In this document: piece after piece, positions 1 through 13,894 of the stretch
Layout: each line of letters begins with the position of its first letter
Position numbering within the stretch: position 1 is the first letter of the stretch
Source of the DNA: Pithys albifrons albifrons
Lineage: Eukaryota > Chordata > Aves > Passeriformes > Thamnophilidae
NCBI RefSeq assembly: GCF_047495875.1
Contig: NC_092480.1
Location: 1 to 64,000, forward strand
Length of the DNA: 64,000 bases
Direction of reading: 5' to 3'
Notes under the pieces: model-generated
What the model saw: only the letters and a program-made list of their open reading frames with translations
What the model was told of the DNA's origin: nothing
The model's database searches: none
Made by a program: the position numbers and the translations under genes

Positions 1-3000
1 AATTCTGGGCTGAAAAATGGCACTTTCCCGGACCTGCACGTGGCCCGCGCCGTCGAGCTTTGCGCCCAGGGAAAAGGCGGCAGCCTTTGGCTCTCAGGTG
101 CCACTGATGGGGCCCTATTGACCCTAGAAAAGGAGCAATGGCTTTCTGTCCTGGCCCTTTTTTCCTGGCAGCAATCTTCGTCCGTCCGGAATTCTGGGCT
201 GAAAAATGGCACTTTCCCGGACCTGCACGTGGCCCGCGCCGTCGAGCTTTGCGCCCAGGGAAAAAGGCGGCAGCCTTTGGCTCTCAGGTGCCAATGATGG
301 GGCCCTATTGACCCTAGAAAAGGAGCAATCGCTTTCTGTCCTGGCCCTTTTTTCCTGGCAGCAATCTTCGTCCGTCCGGAATTCTGGGCTGAAAAAATGG
401 CACTTTCCCGGACCTGCACGTGGCCCGCGCCGTCGAGCTTTGCGCCCAGGGAAAAGGCGGCAGCCTTTGGCTCTCAGGTGCCAATGATGGGGCCCTATTG
501 ACCCTAGAAAAGGAGCAATGGCTTTCTGTCCTGGCCCTTTTTTCCTGGCAGCAATCTTCGTCCGTCCGGAATTCTGGGCTGAAAAATGGCACTTTCCCGG
601 ACCTGCACGTGGCCCGCGCCGTCGAGCTTTGCGCCCAGGGAAAAGGCGGCAGCCTTTGGCTCTCAGGTGCCAATGATGGGGCCCTATTGGACCCTAGAAA
701 AGGAGCAATGGCTTTCTGTCCTGGCCCTTTTTTCCTGGCAGCAATCTTCGTCCGTCCGGAATTCTGGGCTGAAAAAATGGCACTTTCCCGGACCTGCACG
801 TGGCCCGCACCGTCGAGCTTTGCGCCCAGGAAAAGGCGGCAGCCTTTGGCTCTCAGGTGCCAATGATGGGGCCCTATTGACCCTAGAAAAGGAGCAATGG
901 CTTTCTGTCCTGGCCCTTTTTTTCCTGGCAGCAATCTTCGTCCGTCCGGAATTCTGGGCTGAAAAAATGGCACTTTCCCGGACCTGCACGTGGCCCGCGC
1001 CGTCGAGCTTTTGCGCCCAGGGAAAAGGCGGCAGCCTTTGGCTCTCAGGTGCCAATGATGGGGCCCTATTGACCCTAGAAAAGAGACAATCGCTTTCTGT
1101 CCTGGCCCTTTTTTCTCCTGGCAGCAATCTTCGTCCGTCCGGAATTCTGGGCTGAAAAATGGCACTTTCCCGGACCTGCACGTGGCCCGCGCCGTCGAGC
1201 TTTGCGCCCAGGGAAAAGGCGGCAGCCTTTGGCTCTCAGGTGCCAATGATGGGGCCCTATTGACCCTAGAAAAGGAGCAATGAGCTTTCTGTCCTGGCCC
1301 TTTTTTCCTGGCAGCAATCTTCGTCCGTCCGGAATTCTGGGCTGAAAAATGGCACTTTCCCGGACCTGCACGTGGCCCGCGCCGTCGAGCTTTGCGCCCA
1401 GGGAAAAGGCGGCAGCCTTTGGCTCTCAGGTGCCAATGATGGGGCCCTATTGACCCTAGAAAAGGAGCAATGGCTTTCTGTTCCTGGCCCTTTTTTCCTG
1501 GCAGCAATCTTCGTCCGTCCGGAATTTCTGGGGCTGAAAAATGGCACTTTCCCGGACCTGCACGTGGCCCGCGCCGTCGAGCTTTGCGCCAGGGAAAAGG
1601 CGGCAGCCTTTGGCTCTCACGGTGCCAATGATGGGGCCCTATTGACCCTAGAAAAGGAGCAATGGCTTTCTGTCCTGGCCCTTTTTTCCTGGCAGCAATC
1701 TTCGTCCGTCCGGAATTCTGGGCTGAAAAATGGCACTTTTCCCGGACCTGCACGTGGCCCGCGCCGTCGAGCTTTGCGCCCAAGGGAAAAAGGCGGCAGC
1801 CTTTGGCTCTCAGGTGCCAATGATGGGGCCCTATTGACCCTAGAAAAGGAGCAATGGCTTTCTGTCCTGGCCCTTTTTTTCCTGGCAGCAATCTTCGTCC
1901 CTCCGGAATTCTGGGCTGAAAAATGGCACTTTCCCGGACCTGCACGTGGCCCGCGCCGTCGAGCTTTGCGCCAGGGAAAAGGCGGCAGCCTTTGGCTCTC
2001 AGGTGCCAATGATGGGGCCCTATTGACCCTAGAAAAGGAGCAATCGGCTTTCTGCTCCTGGCCCTTTTTTCCTGGCAGCAATCTTCGTCCGTCCGGAATT
2101 CTGGGTTGAAAAATGGCACTTTCCCGGACCTGCACGTGGCCCGCGCCGTCGAGCTTTGCGCCCAGGGAAAAGGCGGCAGCCTTTGGCTCTCAGGTGCCAA
2201 TGATGGGGCCCTATTGACCCTAGAAAAAGGAGCAATGGCTTTCTGTCCTGGCCCTTTTTTCCTGGCAGCAATCTTCGTCCGTCCGGAATTCTGGGCTGAA
2301 AAATGGCACTTTCCCGGACCTGCACGTGGCCCGCGCCATCGAGCTTTGCGCCCAGGGAAAAGGCGGCAGCCTTTGGCTCTCGGGTGCCAATGATGGGGCC
2401 CTATTGACCCTAGAAAAGGAGCAATGGCTTTCTGTCCTGGCCCTTTTTTCCTGGCAGCAATCTTCGTCCGTCCGGAATTCTGGGCTGAAAAAATGGCACT
2501 TTCCCGGACCTGCACGTGGCCCGCGCCGTCGAGCTTTGCGCCCAGGGAAAAGGGCGGCAGCCTTTGGCTCTCAGGTGCCAATGATGGGGCCCTATTGACC
2601 CTAGAAAAGGAGCAATGCCTTTCTGTCCTGGCCCTTTTTTCCTGGCAGCAATCTTCGTCCGTCCGGAATTCTGGGCTGAAAAATGGCACTTTCCCGGACC
2701 TGCACGTGGCCCGCGCCGTCGAGCTTTGCGCCCAGGGAAAAGGCGGCAGCCTTTGGCTCTCGGGTGCCAATGATGGGGCCCTATTGACCCTAGAAAAGGA
2801 GCAATGGCTTTCTGTCCTGGCCCTTTTTTCCTGGCAGCAATCTTCGTCCGTCCGGAATTCTGGGCTGAAAAATGGCACTTTCCCGGACCTGCACGTGGCC
2901 CGCGCCGTCGAGCTTTGCGCCCAGGGAAAAGGCGGCAGCCTTTGGCTCTCAGGTGCCAATGATGGGGCCCTATTGACCCTAGAAAAGGAGCAATGGCTTT

Positions 3001-6000
3001 CTGTCCTGGCCCTTTTTTCCTGGCAGCAATCTTCGTCCGTCCGGAATTCTGGGCTGAAAAATGGCACTTTTCCCGGACCTGCACGTGGCCCGCGCCGTCG
3101 AGCTTTGCGCCCAGGGAAAAGGCGGCAGCCTTTGGCTCTCAGGTGCCAATGATGGGGCCCTATTGACCCTAGAAAAGGAGCAATGGCTTTCTGTCCTGGC
3201 CCTTTTTTCCTGGCAGCAATCTTCGTCCGTCCGGAATTCTGGGCTGAAAAATGGCACTTTCCCGGACCTGCACGTGGCCCGCGCCGTCGAGCTTTGCGCC
3301 CAGGGAAAAGGCGGCAGCCTTTGGCTCTCAGGTGCCAATGATGGGGCCCCTATTGACCCTAGAAAAGGAGCAATGGCTTTCTGTCCTGGCCCTTTTTTCC
3401 TGGCAGCAATCTTCGTCCGTCCGGAATTCCTGGGCTGAAAAATGGCACTTTCCCGGACCTGCACGTGGCCCGCGCCGTCGAGCTTTGCGCCCAGGGAAAA
3501 GGCGGCAGCCTTTGGCTCTCAGGTGCCAATGATGGGGCCCTATTGACCCTAGAAAAGGAGCAATCGGCTTTCTGTCCTGGCCCTTTTTTCCTGGCAGCAA
3601 TCTTCGTCCGTCCGGAATTCTGGGCTGAAAAATGGCACTTTCCCGGACCTGCACGTGGCCCGCGCCGTCGAGCTTTGCGCCCAGGGAAAAGGCGGCAGCC
3701 TTTGGCTCTCAGGTGCCAATGATGGGGCCCTATTGACCCTAGAAAAGGAGCAATGGCTTTCTGTCCTGGCCCTTTTTTCCTGGCAGCAATCTTCGTCCGT
3801 CCGGAATTCTGGGCTGAAAAATGGCACTTTCCCGGACCTGCACGTGGCCCGCGCCGTCGAGCTTTGCGCCCAGGGAAAAAGGCGGCAGCCTTTGGCTCTC
3901 AGGTGCCAATGATGGGGCCCTATTGACCCTAGAAAAGGAGCAATGGCTTTCTGTCCTGGCCCTTTTTTCCTGGCAGCAATCTTCGTCCGTCCGGAATTCT
4001 GGGCTGAAAAATGGCACTTTCCCGGACCTGCACGTGGCCCGCGCCGCTCGAGCTTTGCGCCCAGGGAAAAGGCGGCAGCCTTTGGCTCTCGGGTGCCAAT
4101 GATGGGGCCCTATTGACCCTAGAAAAGGAGCAATGGCTTTCTGTCCTGGCCCTTTTTTCCTGGCAGCAATCTTCGTCCGTCCGGAATTCTGGGCTGAAAA
4201 ATGGCACTTTCCCGGACCTGCACGTGGCCCGCGCCGTCGAGCTTTGCGCCCAGGGAAAAGGCGGCAGCCTTTGGCTCTCGGGTGCCAATGATGGGGCCCT
4301 ATTGACCCTAGAAAAGGAGCAATGGCTTTCTGTCCTGGCCCTTTTTTCCTGGCAGCAATCTTCGTCCGTTCCGGAAATTCTGGGCTGAAAAAATGGCACT
4401 TTCCCGGACCTGCACGTGGCCCGCGCCGTCGAGCTTTGCGCCCAGGGAAAAGGCGGCAGCCTTTGGCTCTCAGGGTGCCAATGATGGGGCCCTATTGACC
4501 CTAGAAAAGGAGCAATGGCTTTCTGTCCTGGCCCTTTTTTCCTGGCAGCAATCTTCGTCCGTCCGGAATTCTGGGCTGAAAAAATGGCACTTTCCCGGAC
4601 CTGCACGTGGCCCGCGCCGTCGAGCTTTGCGCCCAGGGAAAAGGCGGCAGCCTTTGGCTCTCAGGTGCCAATGATGGGGCCCTATTGACCCTAGAAAAGG
4701 AGCAATGGCTTTTCTGTCCTGGCCCTTTTTTTCCTGGCAGCAATCTTCGTCCGTCCGGAATTCTGGGCTGAAAAATGGCACTTTTCCCGGACCTGCACGT
4801 GGCCCGCGCCGTCGAGCTTTGCGCCCAGGGAAAAGGCGGCAGCCTTTGGCTCTCAGGTGCCAATGATGGGGCCCTATTGACCCTAGAAAAGGAGCAATCG
4901 CTTTCTGTCCTGGCCCTTTTTTCCTGGCAGCAATCTTCGTCCGTCCGGAATTCTGGGCTGAAAAATGGCACTTTCCCGGACCTGCACGTGGCCCGCGCCG
5001 TCGAGCTTTGCGCCCAGGGAAAAGGCGGCAGCCTTTGGCTCTCAGGTGCCACTGATGGGGCCCTATTGACCCTAGAAAAGGAGCAATGGCTTTCTGTCCT
5101 GGCCCTTTTTTCCTGGCAGCAATCTTCGTCCGTCCGGAATTCTGGGCTGAAAAATGGCACTTTCCCGGACCTGCACGTGGCCCGCGCCGTCGAGCTTTGC
5201 GCCCAGGGAAAAGGCGGCAGCCTTTGGCTCTCAGGTGCCAATGATGGGGCCCTATTGACCCTAGAAAAGGAGCAATGGCCTTTCTGTCCTGGCCCTTTTT
5301 TCCTGGCAGCAATCTTCGTCCGTCCGGAATTCTGGGCTGAAAAATGGCACTTTCCCGGACCTGCACGTGGCCCGCGCCGTCGAGCTTTGCGCCCAGGGAA
5401 AAGGCGGCAGCCTTTGGCTCTCACGGTGCCAATGATGGGGCCCCTATTGACCCTAGAAAAGAGCAATGGCTTTCTGTCCCTGGCCCTTTTTTCCTGGCAG
5501 GCAATCTTCGTCCGTCCGGAATTCTGGGCTGAAAAATGGCACTTTCCCGGACCTGCACGTGGCCCGCGCCGTCGAGCTTTGCGCCCAGGGAAAAGGCGGC
5601 AGCCTTTGGCTCTCAGGTGCCAATGATGGGGCCCTATTGACCCTAGAAAAGGAGCAATGGCTTTCTGTCCTGGCCCTTTTTTTCCTGGCAGCAATCTTCG
5701 TCCGTCCGGAATTCTGGGCTGAAAAATGGCACTTTCCCGGACCTGCACGTGGCCCGCGCCGTCGAGCTTTGCGCCCAGGGGAAAAGGCGGCAGCCTTTGG
5801 CTCTCAGGTGCCAATGATGGGGCCCTATTGACCCTAGAAAAGGAGCAATCGGCTTTCTGTCCTGGCCCTTTTTTCCTGGCAGCAATCTTCGTCCGTCCGG
5901 AATTCTGGGCTGAAAAATGGCAACTTTCCCGGACCTGCACGTGGCCCGCGCCGTCGAGCTTTGCGCCCAGGGAAAAGGCGGCAGCCTTTGGCTCTCAGGT

Positions 6001-9000
6001 GCCAATGATGGGGCCCTATTGACCCATAGAAAAGGAGCAATCGCTTTCTGTCCCTGGCCCGTTTTTTCCTTGCAGCAATCTTTCGTCCGTCCGTAATTCT
6101 GGGCTGAAAAATGGCACTTTCCCGGACCTGCACGTGGCCCGCGCCAGTCGAGCTTTGCGCCCAGGGAAAAGGCGGCAGCCTTTGGCTCTCAGGTGCCAAT
6201 GATGGGGCCCTATTGACCCTAGAAAAGGAGCAATCGGCTTTCTGTCCTGGCCCTTTTTTCCTGGCAGCAATCTTCGTCCGTCCGGAATTCTGGGCTGAAA
6301 AATGGCACTTTCCCCGGACCTGCACGTGGCCCGCGCCGTCGAGCTTTGCGCCCAGGGAAAAGGCGGCAGCCTTTGGCTCTCAGGTGCCAATGATGGGGCC
6401 CTATTGACCCTAGAAAAGGAGCAATGGCTTTCTGTCCTGGCCCGTTTTTCCTGGCAGCAATCTTCGTCCGTCCGGAATTCTGGGCTGAAAAATGGCACTT
6501 TCCCGGACCTGCACGTGGCCTGCGCCGTTGAGCTTTGCGCCCAGGGAAAAGGCGGCAGCCTTTGGCTCTCAGGTGCCAATGATGGGGCCCTATTGACCCT
6601 AGAAAAGGAGCAATGGCTTTCTGTCCTGGCCCTTTTTTCCTGGCAGCAATCTTCGTCCGTCCGGAATTCTGGGCTGAAAAATGGCACTTTCCCGGACCTG
6701 CACGTGGCCCGCGCCGTCGAGCTTTGCGCCCCAGGGAAAAGGCGGCAGCCTTTGGCTCTCAGGTGCCAATGATGGGGCCCTATTGACCCTAGAAAAGGAG
6801 CAATGGCTTTCTGTCCTGGCCCTTTTTTCCTGGCAGCAATCTTCGTCCGTCCGGAATTCTGGGCTGAAAAATGGCACTTTCCCGGACCTGCACGTGGCCC
6901 GCGCCGTCGAGCTTTGCGCCCAGGGAAAAGGCGGCAGCCTTTGGCTCTCAGGTGCCAATGATGGGGCCCTATTGACCCTAGAAAAGGAGCAATGGCTTTC
7001 TGTCCTGGCCCTTTTTTCCTGGCAGCAATCTTCGTCCGTCCGGAATTCTGGGCTGAAAAATGGCACTTTCCCGGACCTGCACGTGGCCCGCGCCGTCGAG
7101 CTTTGCGCCCAGGGAAAAGGCGGCAGCCTTTGGCTCTCAGGTGCCAATGATGGGGCCCTATTGACCCTAGAAAAGGAGCAATGGCTTTCTGTCCTGGCCC
7201 TTTTTTCCTGGCAGCAATCTTCGTCCGTCCGGAATTCTGGGCTGAAAAATGGCACTTTCCCGGACCTGCACGTGGCCCGCGCCGTCGAGCTTTGCGCCCA
7301 GGGAAAAGGCGGCAGCCTTTGGCTCTCAGGTGCCAATGATGGGGGCCCTATTGACCCTAGAAAAGGAGCAATGGCTTTCTGTCCTGGCCCTTTTTTCCTG
7401 GCAAGCAATCTTCGTCCGTCCGGAATTCTGGGCTGAAAAATGGCACTTTCCCGGACCTGCACGTGGCCCGCGCCGTCGAGCTTTGCGCCCAGGGAAAAGG
7501 CGGCAGCCTTTGGCTCTCAGGTGCCAATGATGGGGCCCTATTGACCCTAGAAAAGGAGCAATCGCTTTCTGTCCTGGCCCTTTTTTCCTGGCAGCAATCT
7601 TCGTCCGTCCGGAATTCTGGGCTGAAAAATGGCACTTTCCCGGACCTGCACGTGGCCCGCGCCGTCGAGCTTTGCGCCCAGGGAAAAGGCGGCAGCCTTT
7701 GGCTCTCAGGTGCCAATGATGGGGCCCTATTGACCCTAGAAAAGGAGCAATGGCTTTCTGTCCTGGCCCTTTTTTCCTGGCAGCAATCTTCGTCCGTCCG
7801 GAATTCTGGGCTGAAAAATGGCACTTTCCCGGACCTGCACGTGGCCCCCGCGCCGTCGAGCTTTGCGCCCAGGGAAAAGGCGGCAGCCTTTGGCTCTCAG
7901 GTGCCAATGATGGGGCCCTATTGACCCTAGAAAAGGAGCAATGGCTTTCTGTCCTGGCCCTTTTTTCCTGGCAGCAATCTTCGTCCGTCCGGAATTCTGG
8001 GCTGAAAAATGGCACTTTCCCGGACCTGCACGTGGCCCGCGCCGTCGAGCTTTGCGCCCAGGGAAAAGGCGGCAGCCTTTGGCTCTCAGGTGCCAATGAT
8101 GGGGCCCTATTGACCCTAGAAAAGGAGCAATGGCTTTCTGTCCTGGCCCTTTTTTTCCTGGCAGCAATCTTCGTCCGTCCGGAATTCTGGGCTGAAAAAT
8201 GGCACTTTCCCGGACCTGCACGTGGCCCGCGCCGTCGAGCTTTGCGCCCAGGGAAAAGGCGGCAGCCTTTGGCTCTCAGGTGCCAATGATGGGGCCCTAT
8301 TGACCCTAGAAAAGGAGCAATGGCTTTCTGTCCTGGCCCTTTTTTTCCTGGCAGCAATCTTCGTCCGTCCGGAATTCTGGGCTGAAAAATGGCACTTTCC
8401 CGGACCTGCACGTGGCCCGCGCCGTCGAGCTTTGCGCCCAGGGAAAAGGCGGCAGCCTTTGGCTCTCGGGTGCCAATGATGGGGCCCTATTGACCCTAGA
8501 AAAGGAGCAATGGCTTTCTGTCCTGGCCCTTTTTTCCTGGCAGCAATCTTCGTCCGTCCGGAATTCTGGGCTGAAAAATGGCACTTTCCCGGACCTGCAC
8601 GTGGCCCGCGCCGTCGAGCTTTGCGCCCAGGGAAAAGGCGGCAGCCTTTGGCTCTCAGGTGCCAATGATGGGGCCCTATTGACCCTAGAAAAGGAGCAAT
8701 GGCTTTCTGTCCTGGCCCTTTTTTCCTGGCAGCAATCTTCGTACCGTCCGGAATTCTGGGCTGAAAAATGGCACTTTCCCGGACCTGCACGTGGCCCGCG
8801 CCGTCGAGCTTTGCGCCCAGGGAAAAGGCGGCAGCCTTTGGCTCTCAGGGTGCCAATGATGGGGCCCTATTGACCCTAGAAAAGGAGCAATGGCTTTCTG
8901 TCCTGGCCCTTTTTTCCTGGCAGCAATCTTCGTCCGTCCGGAATTCTGGGCTGAAAAATGGCACTTTCCCGGACCTGCACGTGGCCCCGCGCCGTCGAGC

Positions 9001-9170
9001 TTTGCGCCCAGGGAAAAGGCGGCAGCCTTTGGCTCTCAGGTGCCAATGATGGGGCCCTATTGACCCTAGAAAAGGAGCAATCGCTTTCTGTCCTGGCCCC
9101 TTTTATCCTGGCAGCAATCTTCGTCCGTCCGGAATTCTGGGCTGAAAAATGGCACTTTCCCGGACCTGCA
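1..9170 (+). repeat. Indel-rich left part of the 189-bp satellite
   Basis: Nearly every monomer carries one or more single-base length changes, so no frame stays open for more than a few hundred bases. Most are insertions in runs (the A5 of CTGAAAAATGG becoming A6, extra T in CTTTTTT, extra G in GGGGCCC). Others are isolated extra bases, for example CAATCGGC near 2041, GCGCCGCTCG near 4043 and GCGCCAGTCG near 6143. Substitutions are few compared with indels. An excess of insertions with little substitution is more typical of uncorrected long-read sequence than of natural satellite decay, so the indels may not be biological. Confidence 0.8.
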
Positions 9171-9171
9171 C

Positions 9172-12100
9172 GTGGCCCGCGCCGTCGAGCTTTGCGCCCA
9201 GGGAAAAGGCGGCAGCCTTTGGCTCTCAGGTGCCAATGATGGGGCCCTATTGACCCTAGAAAAGGAGCAATGGCTTTCTGTCCTGGCCCTTTTTTCCTGG
9301 CAGCAATCTTCGTCCGTCCGGAATTCTGGGCTGAAAAATGGCACTTTCCCGGACCTGCACGTGGCCCGCGCCGTCGAGCTTTGCGCCCAGGGAAAAGGCG
9401 GCAGCCTTTGGCTCTCAGGTGCCAATGATGGGGCCCTATTGACCCTAGAAAAGGAGCAATGGCTTTCTGTCCTGGCCCTTTTTTCCTGGCAGGAATCTTC
9501 GTCCGTCCGTAATTCTGGGCTGAAAAATGGCACTTTCCCGGACCTGCACGTGGCCCGCGCCGTCGAGCTTTGCGCCCAGGGAAAAGGCGGCAGCCTTTGG
9601 CTCTCAGGTGCCAATGATGGGGCCCTATTGACCCTAGAAAAGGAGCAATGGCTTTCTGTCCTGGCCCTTTTTTCCTGGCAGCAATCTTCGTCCGTCCGGA
9701 ATTCTGGGCTGAAAAATGGCACTTTCCCGGACCTGCACGTGGCCCGCGCCGTCGAGCTTTGCGCCCAGGGAAAAGGCGGCAGCCTTTGGCTCTCAGGTGC
9801 CAATGATGGGGCCCTATTGACCCTAGAAAAGGAGCAATGGCTTTCTGTCCTGGCCCTTTTTTCCTGGCAGCAATCTTCGTCCGTCCGGAATTCTGGGCTG
9901 AAAAATGGCACTTTCCCGGACCTGCACGTGGCCCGCGCCGTCGAGCTTTGCGCCCAGGGAAAAGGCGGCAGCCTTTGGCTCTCAGGTGCCAATGATGGGG
10001 CCCTATTGACCCTAGAAAAGGAGCAATGGCTTTCTGTCCTGGCCCTTTTTTCCTGGCAGCAATCTTCGTCCGTCCGGAATTCTGGGCTGAAAAATGGCAC
10101 TTTCCCGGACCTGCACGTGGCCCGCGCCGTCGAGCTTTGCGCCCAGGGAAAAGGCGGCAGCCTTTGGCTCTCAGGTGCCAATGATGGGGCCCTATTGACC
10201 CTAGAAAAGGAGCAATGGCTTTCTGTCCTGGCCCTTTTTTCCTGGCAGCAATCTTCGTCCGTCCGGAATTCTGGGCTGAAAAATGGCACTTTCCCGGACC
10301 TGCACGTGGCCCGCGCCGTCGAGCTTTGCGCCCAGGGAAAAGGCGGCAGCCTTTGGCTCTCAGGTGCCAATGATGGGGCCCTATTGACCCTAGAAAAGGA
10401 GCAATGGCTTTCTGTCCTGGCCCTTTTTTCCTGGCAGCAATCTTCGTCCGTCCGGAATTCTGGGCTGAAAAATGGCACTTTCCCGGACCTGCACGTGGCC
10501 CGCGCCGTCGAGCTTTGCGCCCAGGGAAAAGGCGGCAGCCTTTGGCTCTCAGGTGCCAATGATGGGGCCCTATTGACCCTAGAAAAGGAGCAATGGCTTT
10601 CTGTCCTGGCCCTTTTTTCCTGGCAGCAATCTTCGTCCGTCCGGAATTCTGGGCTGAAAAATGGCACTTTCCCGGACCTGCACGTGGCCCGCGCCGTCGA
10701 GCTTTGCGCCCAGGGAAAAGGCGGCAGCCTTTGGCTCTCAGGTGCCAATGATGGGGCCCTATTGACCCTAGAAAAGGAGCAATGGCTTTCTGTCCTGGCC
10801 CTTTTTTCCTGGCAGCAATCTTCGTCCGTCCGGAATTCTGGGCTGAAAAATGGCACTTTCCCGGACCTGCACGTGGCCCGCGCCGTCGAGCTTTGCGCCC
10901 AGGGAAAAGGCGGCAGCCTTTGGCTCTCAGGTGCCAATGATGGGGCCCTATTGACCCTAGAAAAGGAGCAATGGCTTTCTGTCCTGGCCCTTTTTTCCTG
11001 GCAGCAATCTTCGTCCGTCCGGAATTCTGGGCTGAAAAATGGCACTTTCCCGGACCTGCACGTGGCCCGCGCCGTCGAGCTTTGCGCCCAGGGAAAAGGC
11101 GGCAGCCTTTGGCTCTCAGGTGCCAATGATGGGGCCCTATTGACCCTAGAAAAGGAGCAATGGCTTTCTGTCCTGGCCCTTTTTTCCTGGCAGCAATCTT
11201 CGTCCGTCCGGAATTCTGGGCTGAAAAATGGCACTTTCCCGGACCTGCACGTGGCCCGCGCCGTCGAGCTTTGCGCCCAGGGAAAAGGCGGCAGCCTTTG
11301 GCTCTCAGGTGCCAATGATGGGGCCCTATTGACCCTAGAAAAGGAGCAATGGCTTTCTGTCCTGGCCCTTTTTTCCTGGCAGCAATCTTCGTCCGTCCGG
11401 AATTCTGGGCTGAAAAATGGCACTTTCCCGGACCTGCACGTGGCCCGCGCCGTCGAGCTTTGCGCCCAGGGAAAAGGCGGCAGCCTTTGGCTCTCAGGTG
11501 CCAATGATGGGGCCCTATTGACCCTAGAAAAGGAGCAATGGCTTTCTGTCCTGGCCCTTTTTTCCTGGCAGCAATCTTCGTCCGTCCGGAATTCTGGGCT
11601 GAAAAATGGCACTTTCCCGGACCTGCACGTGGCCCGCGCCGTCGAGCTTTGCGCCCAGGGGAAAAGGCGGCAGCCTTTGGCTCTCAGGTGCCAATGATGG
11701 GGCCCTATTGACCCTAGAAAAGGAGCAATGGCTTTCTGTCCTGGCCCTTTTTTCCTGGCAGCAATCTTCGTCCGTCCGGAATTCTGGGCTGAAAAATGGC
11801 ACTTTCCCGGACCTGCACGTGGCCCGCGCCGTCGAGCTTTGCGCCCAGGGAAAAGGCGGCAGCCTTTGGCTCTCAGGTGCCAATGATGGGGCCCTATTGA
11901 CCCTAGAAAAGGAGCAATGGCTTTCTGTCCTGGCCCTTTTTTCCTGGCAGCAATCTTCGTCCGTCCGGAATTCTGGGCTGAAAAATGGCACTTTCCCGGA
12001 CCTGCACGTGGCCCGCGCCGTCGAGCTTTGCGCCCAGGGAAAAGGCGGCAGCCTTTGGCTCTCAGGTGCCAATGATGGGGCCCTATTGACCCTAGAAAAG

Positions 12101-13300
12101 GAGCAATGGCTTTTCTGTCCTGGCCCTTTTTTCCTGGCAGCAATCTTCGTCCGTCCGGAATTCTGGGCTGAAAAATGGCACTTTCCCGGACCTGCACGTG
12201 GCCCGCGCCGTCGAGCTTTGCGCCCAGGGAAAAGGCGGCAGCCTTTGGCTCTCAGGTGCCAATGATGGGGCCCTATTGACCCTAGAAAAGGAGCAATGGC
12301 TTTCTGTCCTGGCCCTTTTTTCCTGGCAGCAATCTTCGTCCGTCCGGAATTCTGGGCTGAAAAATGGCACTTTCCCGGACCTGCACGTGGCCCGCGCCGT
12401 CGAGCTTTGCGCCCAGGGAAAAGGCGGCAGCCTTTGGCTCTCAGGTGCCAATGATGGGGCCCTATTGACCCTAGAAAAGGAGCAATGGCTTTCTGTCCTG
12501 GCCCTTTTTTCCTGGCAGCAATCTTCGTCCGTCCGGAATTCTGGGCTGAAAAATGGCACTTTCCCGGACCTGCACGTGGCCCGCGCCGTCGAGCTTTGCG
12601 CCCAGGGAAAAGGCGGCAGCCTTTGGCTCTCAGGTGCCAATGATGGGGCCCTATTGACCCTAGAAAAGGAGCAATGGCTTTCTGTCCTGGCCCTTTTTTC
12701 CTGGCAGCAATCTTCGTCCGTCCGGAATTCTGGGCTGAAAAATGGCACTTTCCCGGACCTGCACGTGGCCCGCGCCGTCGAGCTTTGCGCCCAGGGAAAA
12801 GGCGGCAGCCTTTGGCTCTCAGGTGCCAATGATGGGGCCCTATTGACCCTAGAAAAGGAGCAATGGCTTTCTGTCCTGGCCCTTTTTTCCTGGCAGCAAT
12901 CTTCGTCCGTCCGGAATTCTGGGCTGAAAAATGGCACTTTCCCGGACCTGCACGTGGCCCGCGCCGTCGAGCTTTGCGCCCAGGGAAAAGGCGGCAGCCT
13001 TTGGCTCTCAGGTGCCAATGATGGGGCCCTATTGACCCTAGAAAAGGAGCAATGGCTTTCTGTCCTGGCCCTTTTTTCCTGGCAGCAATCTTCGTCCGTC
13101 CGGAATTCTGGGCTGAAAAATGGCACTTTCCCGGACCTGCACGTGGCCCGCGCCGTCGAGCTTTGCGCCCAGGGAAAAGGCGGCAGCCTTTGGCTCTCAG
13201 GTGCCAATGATGGGGCCCTATTGACCCTAGAAAAGGAGCAATGGCTTTCTGTCCTGGCCCTTTTTTCCTGGCAGCAATCTTCGTCCGTCCGGAATTCTGG
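9172..13300 (+). repeat. Highly homogenised core of the 189-bp satellite
   Basis: Consecutive monomers are almost identical over about 4 kb; most differ at no position I can see. Exceptions include a CAGGAATC variant near 9490 and an extra G near 11,660. The exact 189-bp period keeps an 841-codon forward frame open (9172-11697) and a 1,043-codon reverse frame (9066-12197). Such homogeneity indicates recent amplification or active unequal exchange or conversion, or collapse and copying during assembly. Confidence 0.8.
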
Positions 13301-13894
13301 GCTGAAAAAATGGCACTTTCCCGGACCTGCACGTGGCCCGCGCCGTCGAGCTTTGCGCCCAGGGAAAAGGCGGCAGCCTTTGGCTCTCAGGTGCCAATGA
13401 TGGGGCCCTATTGACCCTAGAAAAGGAGCAATGGCTTTCTGTCCTGGCCCTTTTTTCCTGGCAGCAATCTTCGTCCGTCCGGAATTCTGGGCTTAAAAAT
13501 GGCACTTTCCCGGACCTGCACGTGGCCCGCGCCGTCGAGCTTTGCGCCCAGGGAAAAGGCGGCAGCCTTTGGCTCTCAGGTGCCAATGATGGGGCCCTAT
13601 TGACCCTAGAAAAGGAGCAATGGCTTTCTGTCCTGGCCCTTTTTTCCTGGCAGCAATCTTCGTCCGTCCGGAATTCTGGGCTGAAAAATGGCACTTTCCC
13701 GGACCTGCACGTGGCCCGCGCCGTCGAGCTTTGCGCCCAGGGAAAAGGCGGCAGCCTTTGGCTCTCAGGTGCCAATGATGGGGCCCTATTGACCCTAGAA
13801 AAGGAGCAATGGCTTTCTGTCCTGGCCCTTTTTTCCTGGCAGCAATCTTCGTCCGTCCGGAATTCTGGGCTGAAAAATGGCACTTTCCCGGACC

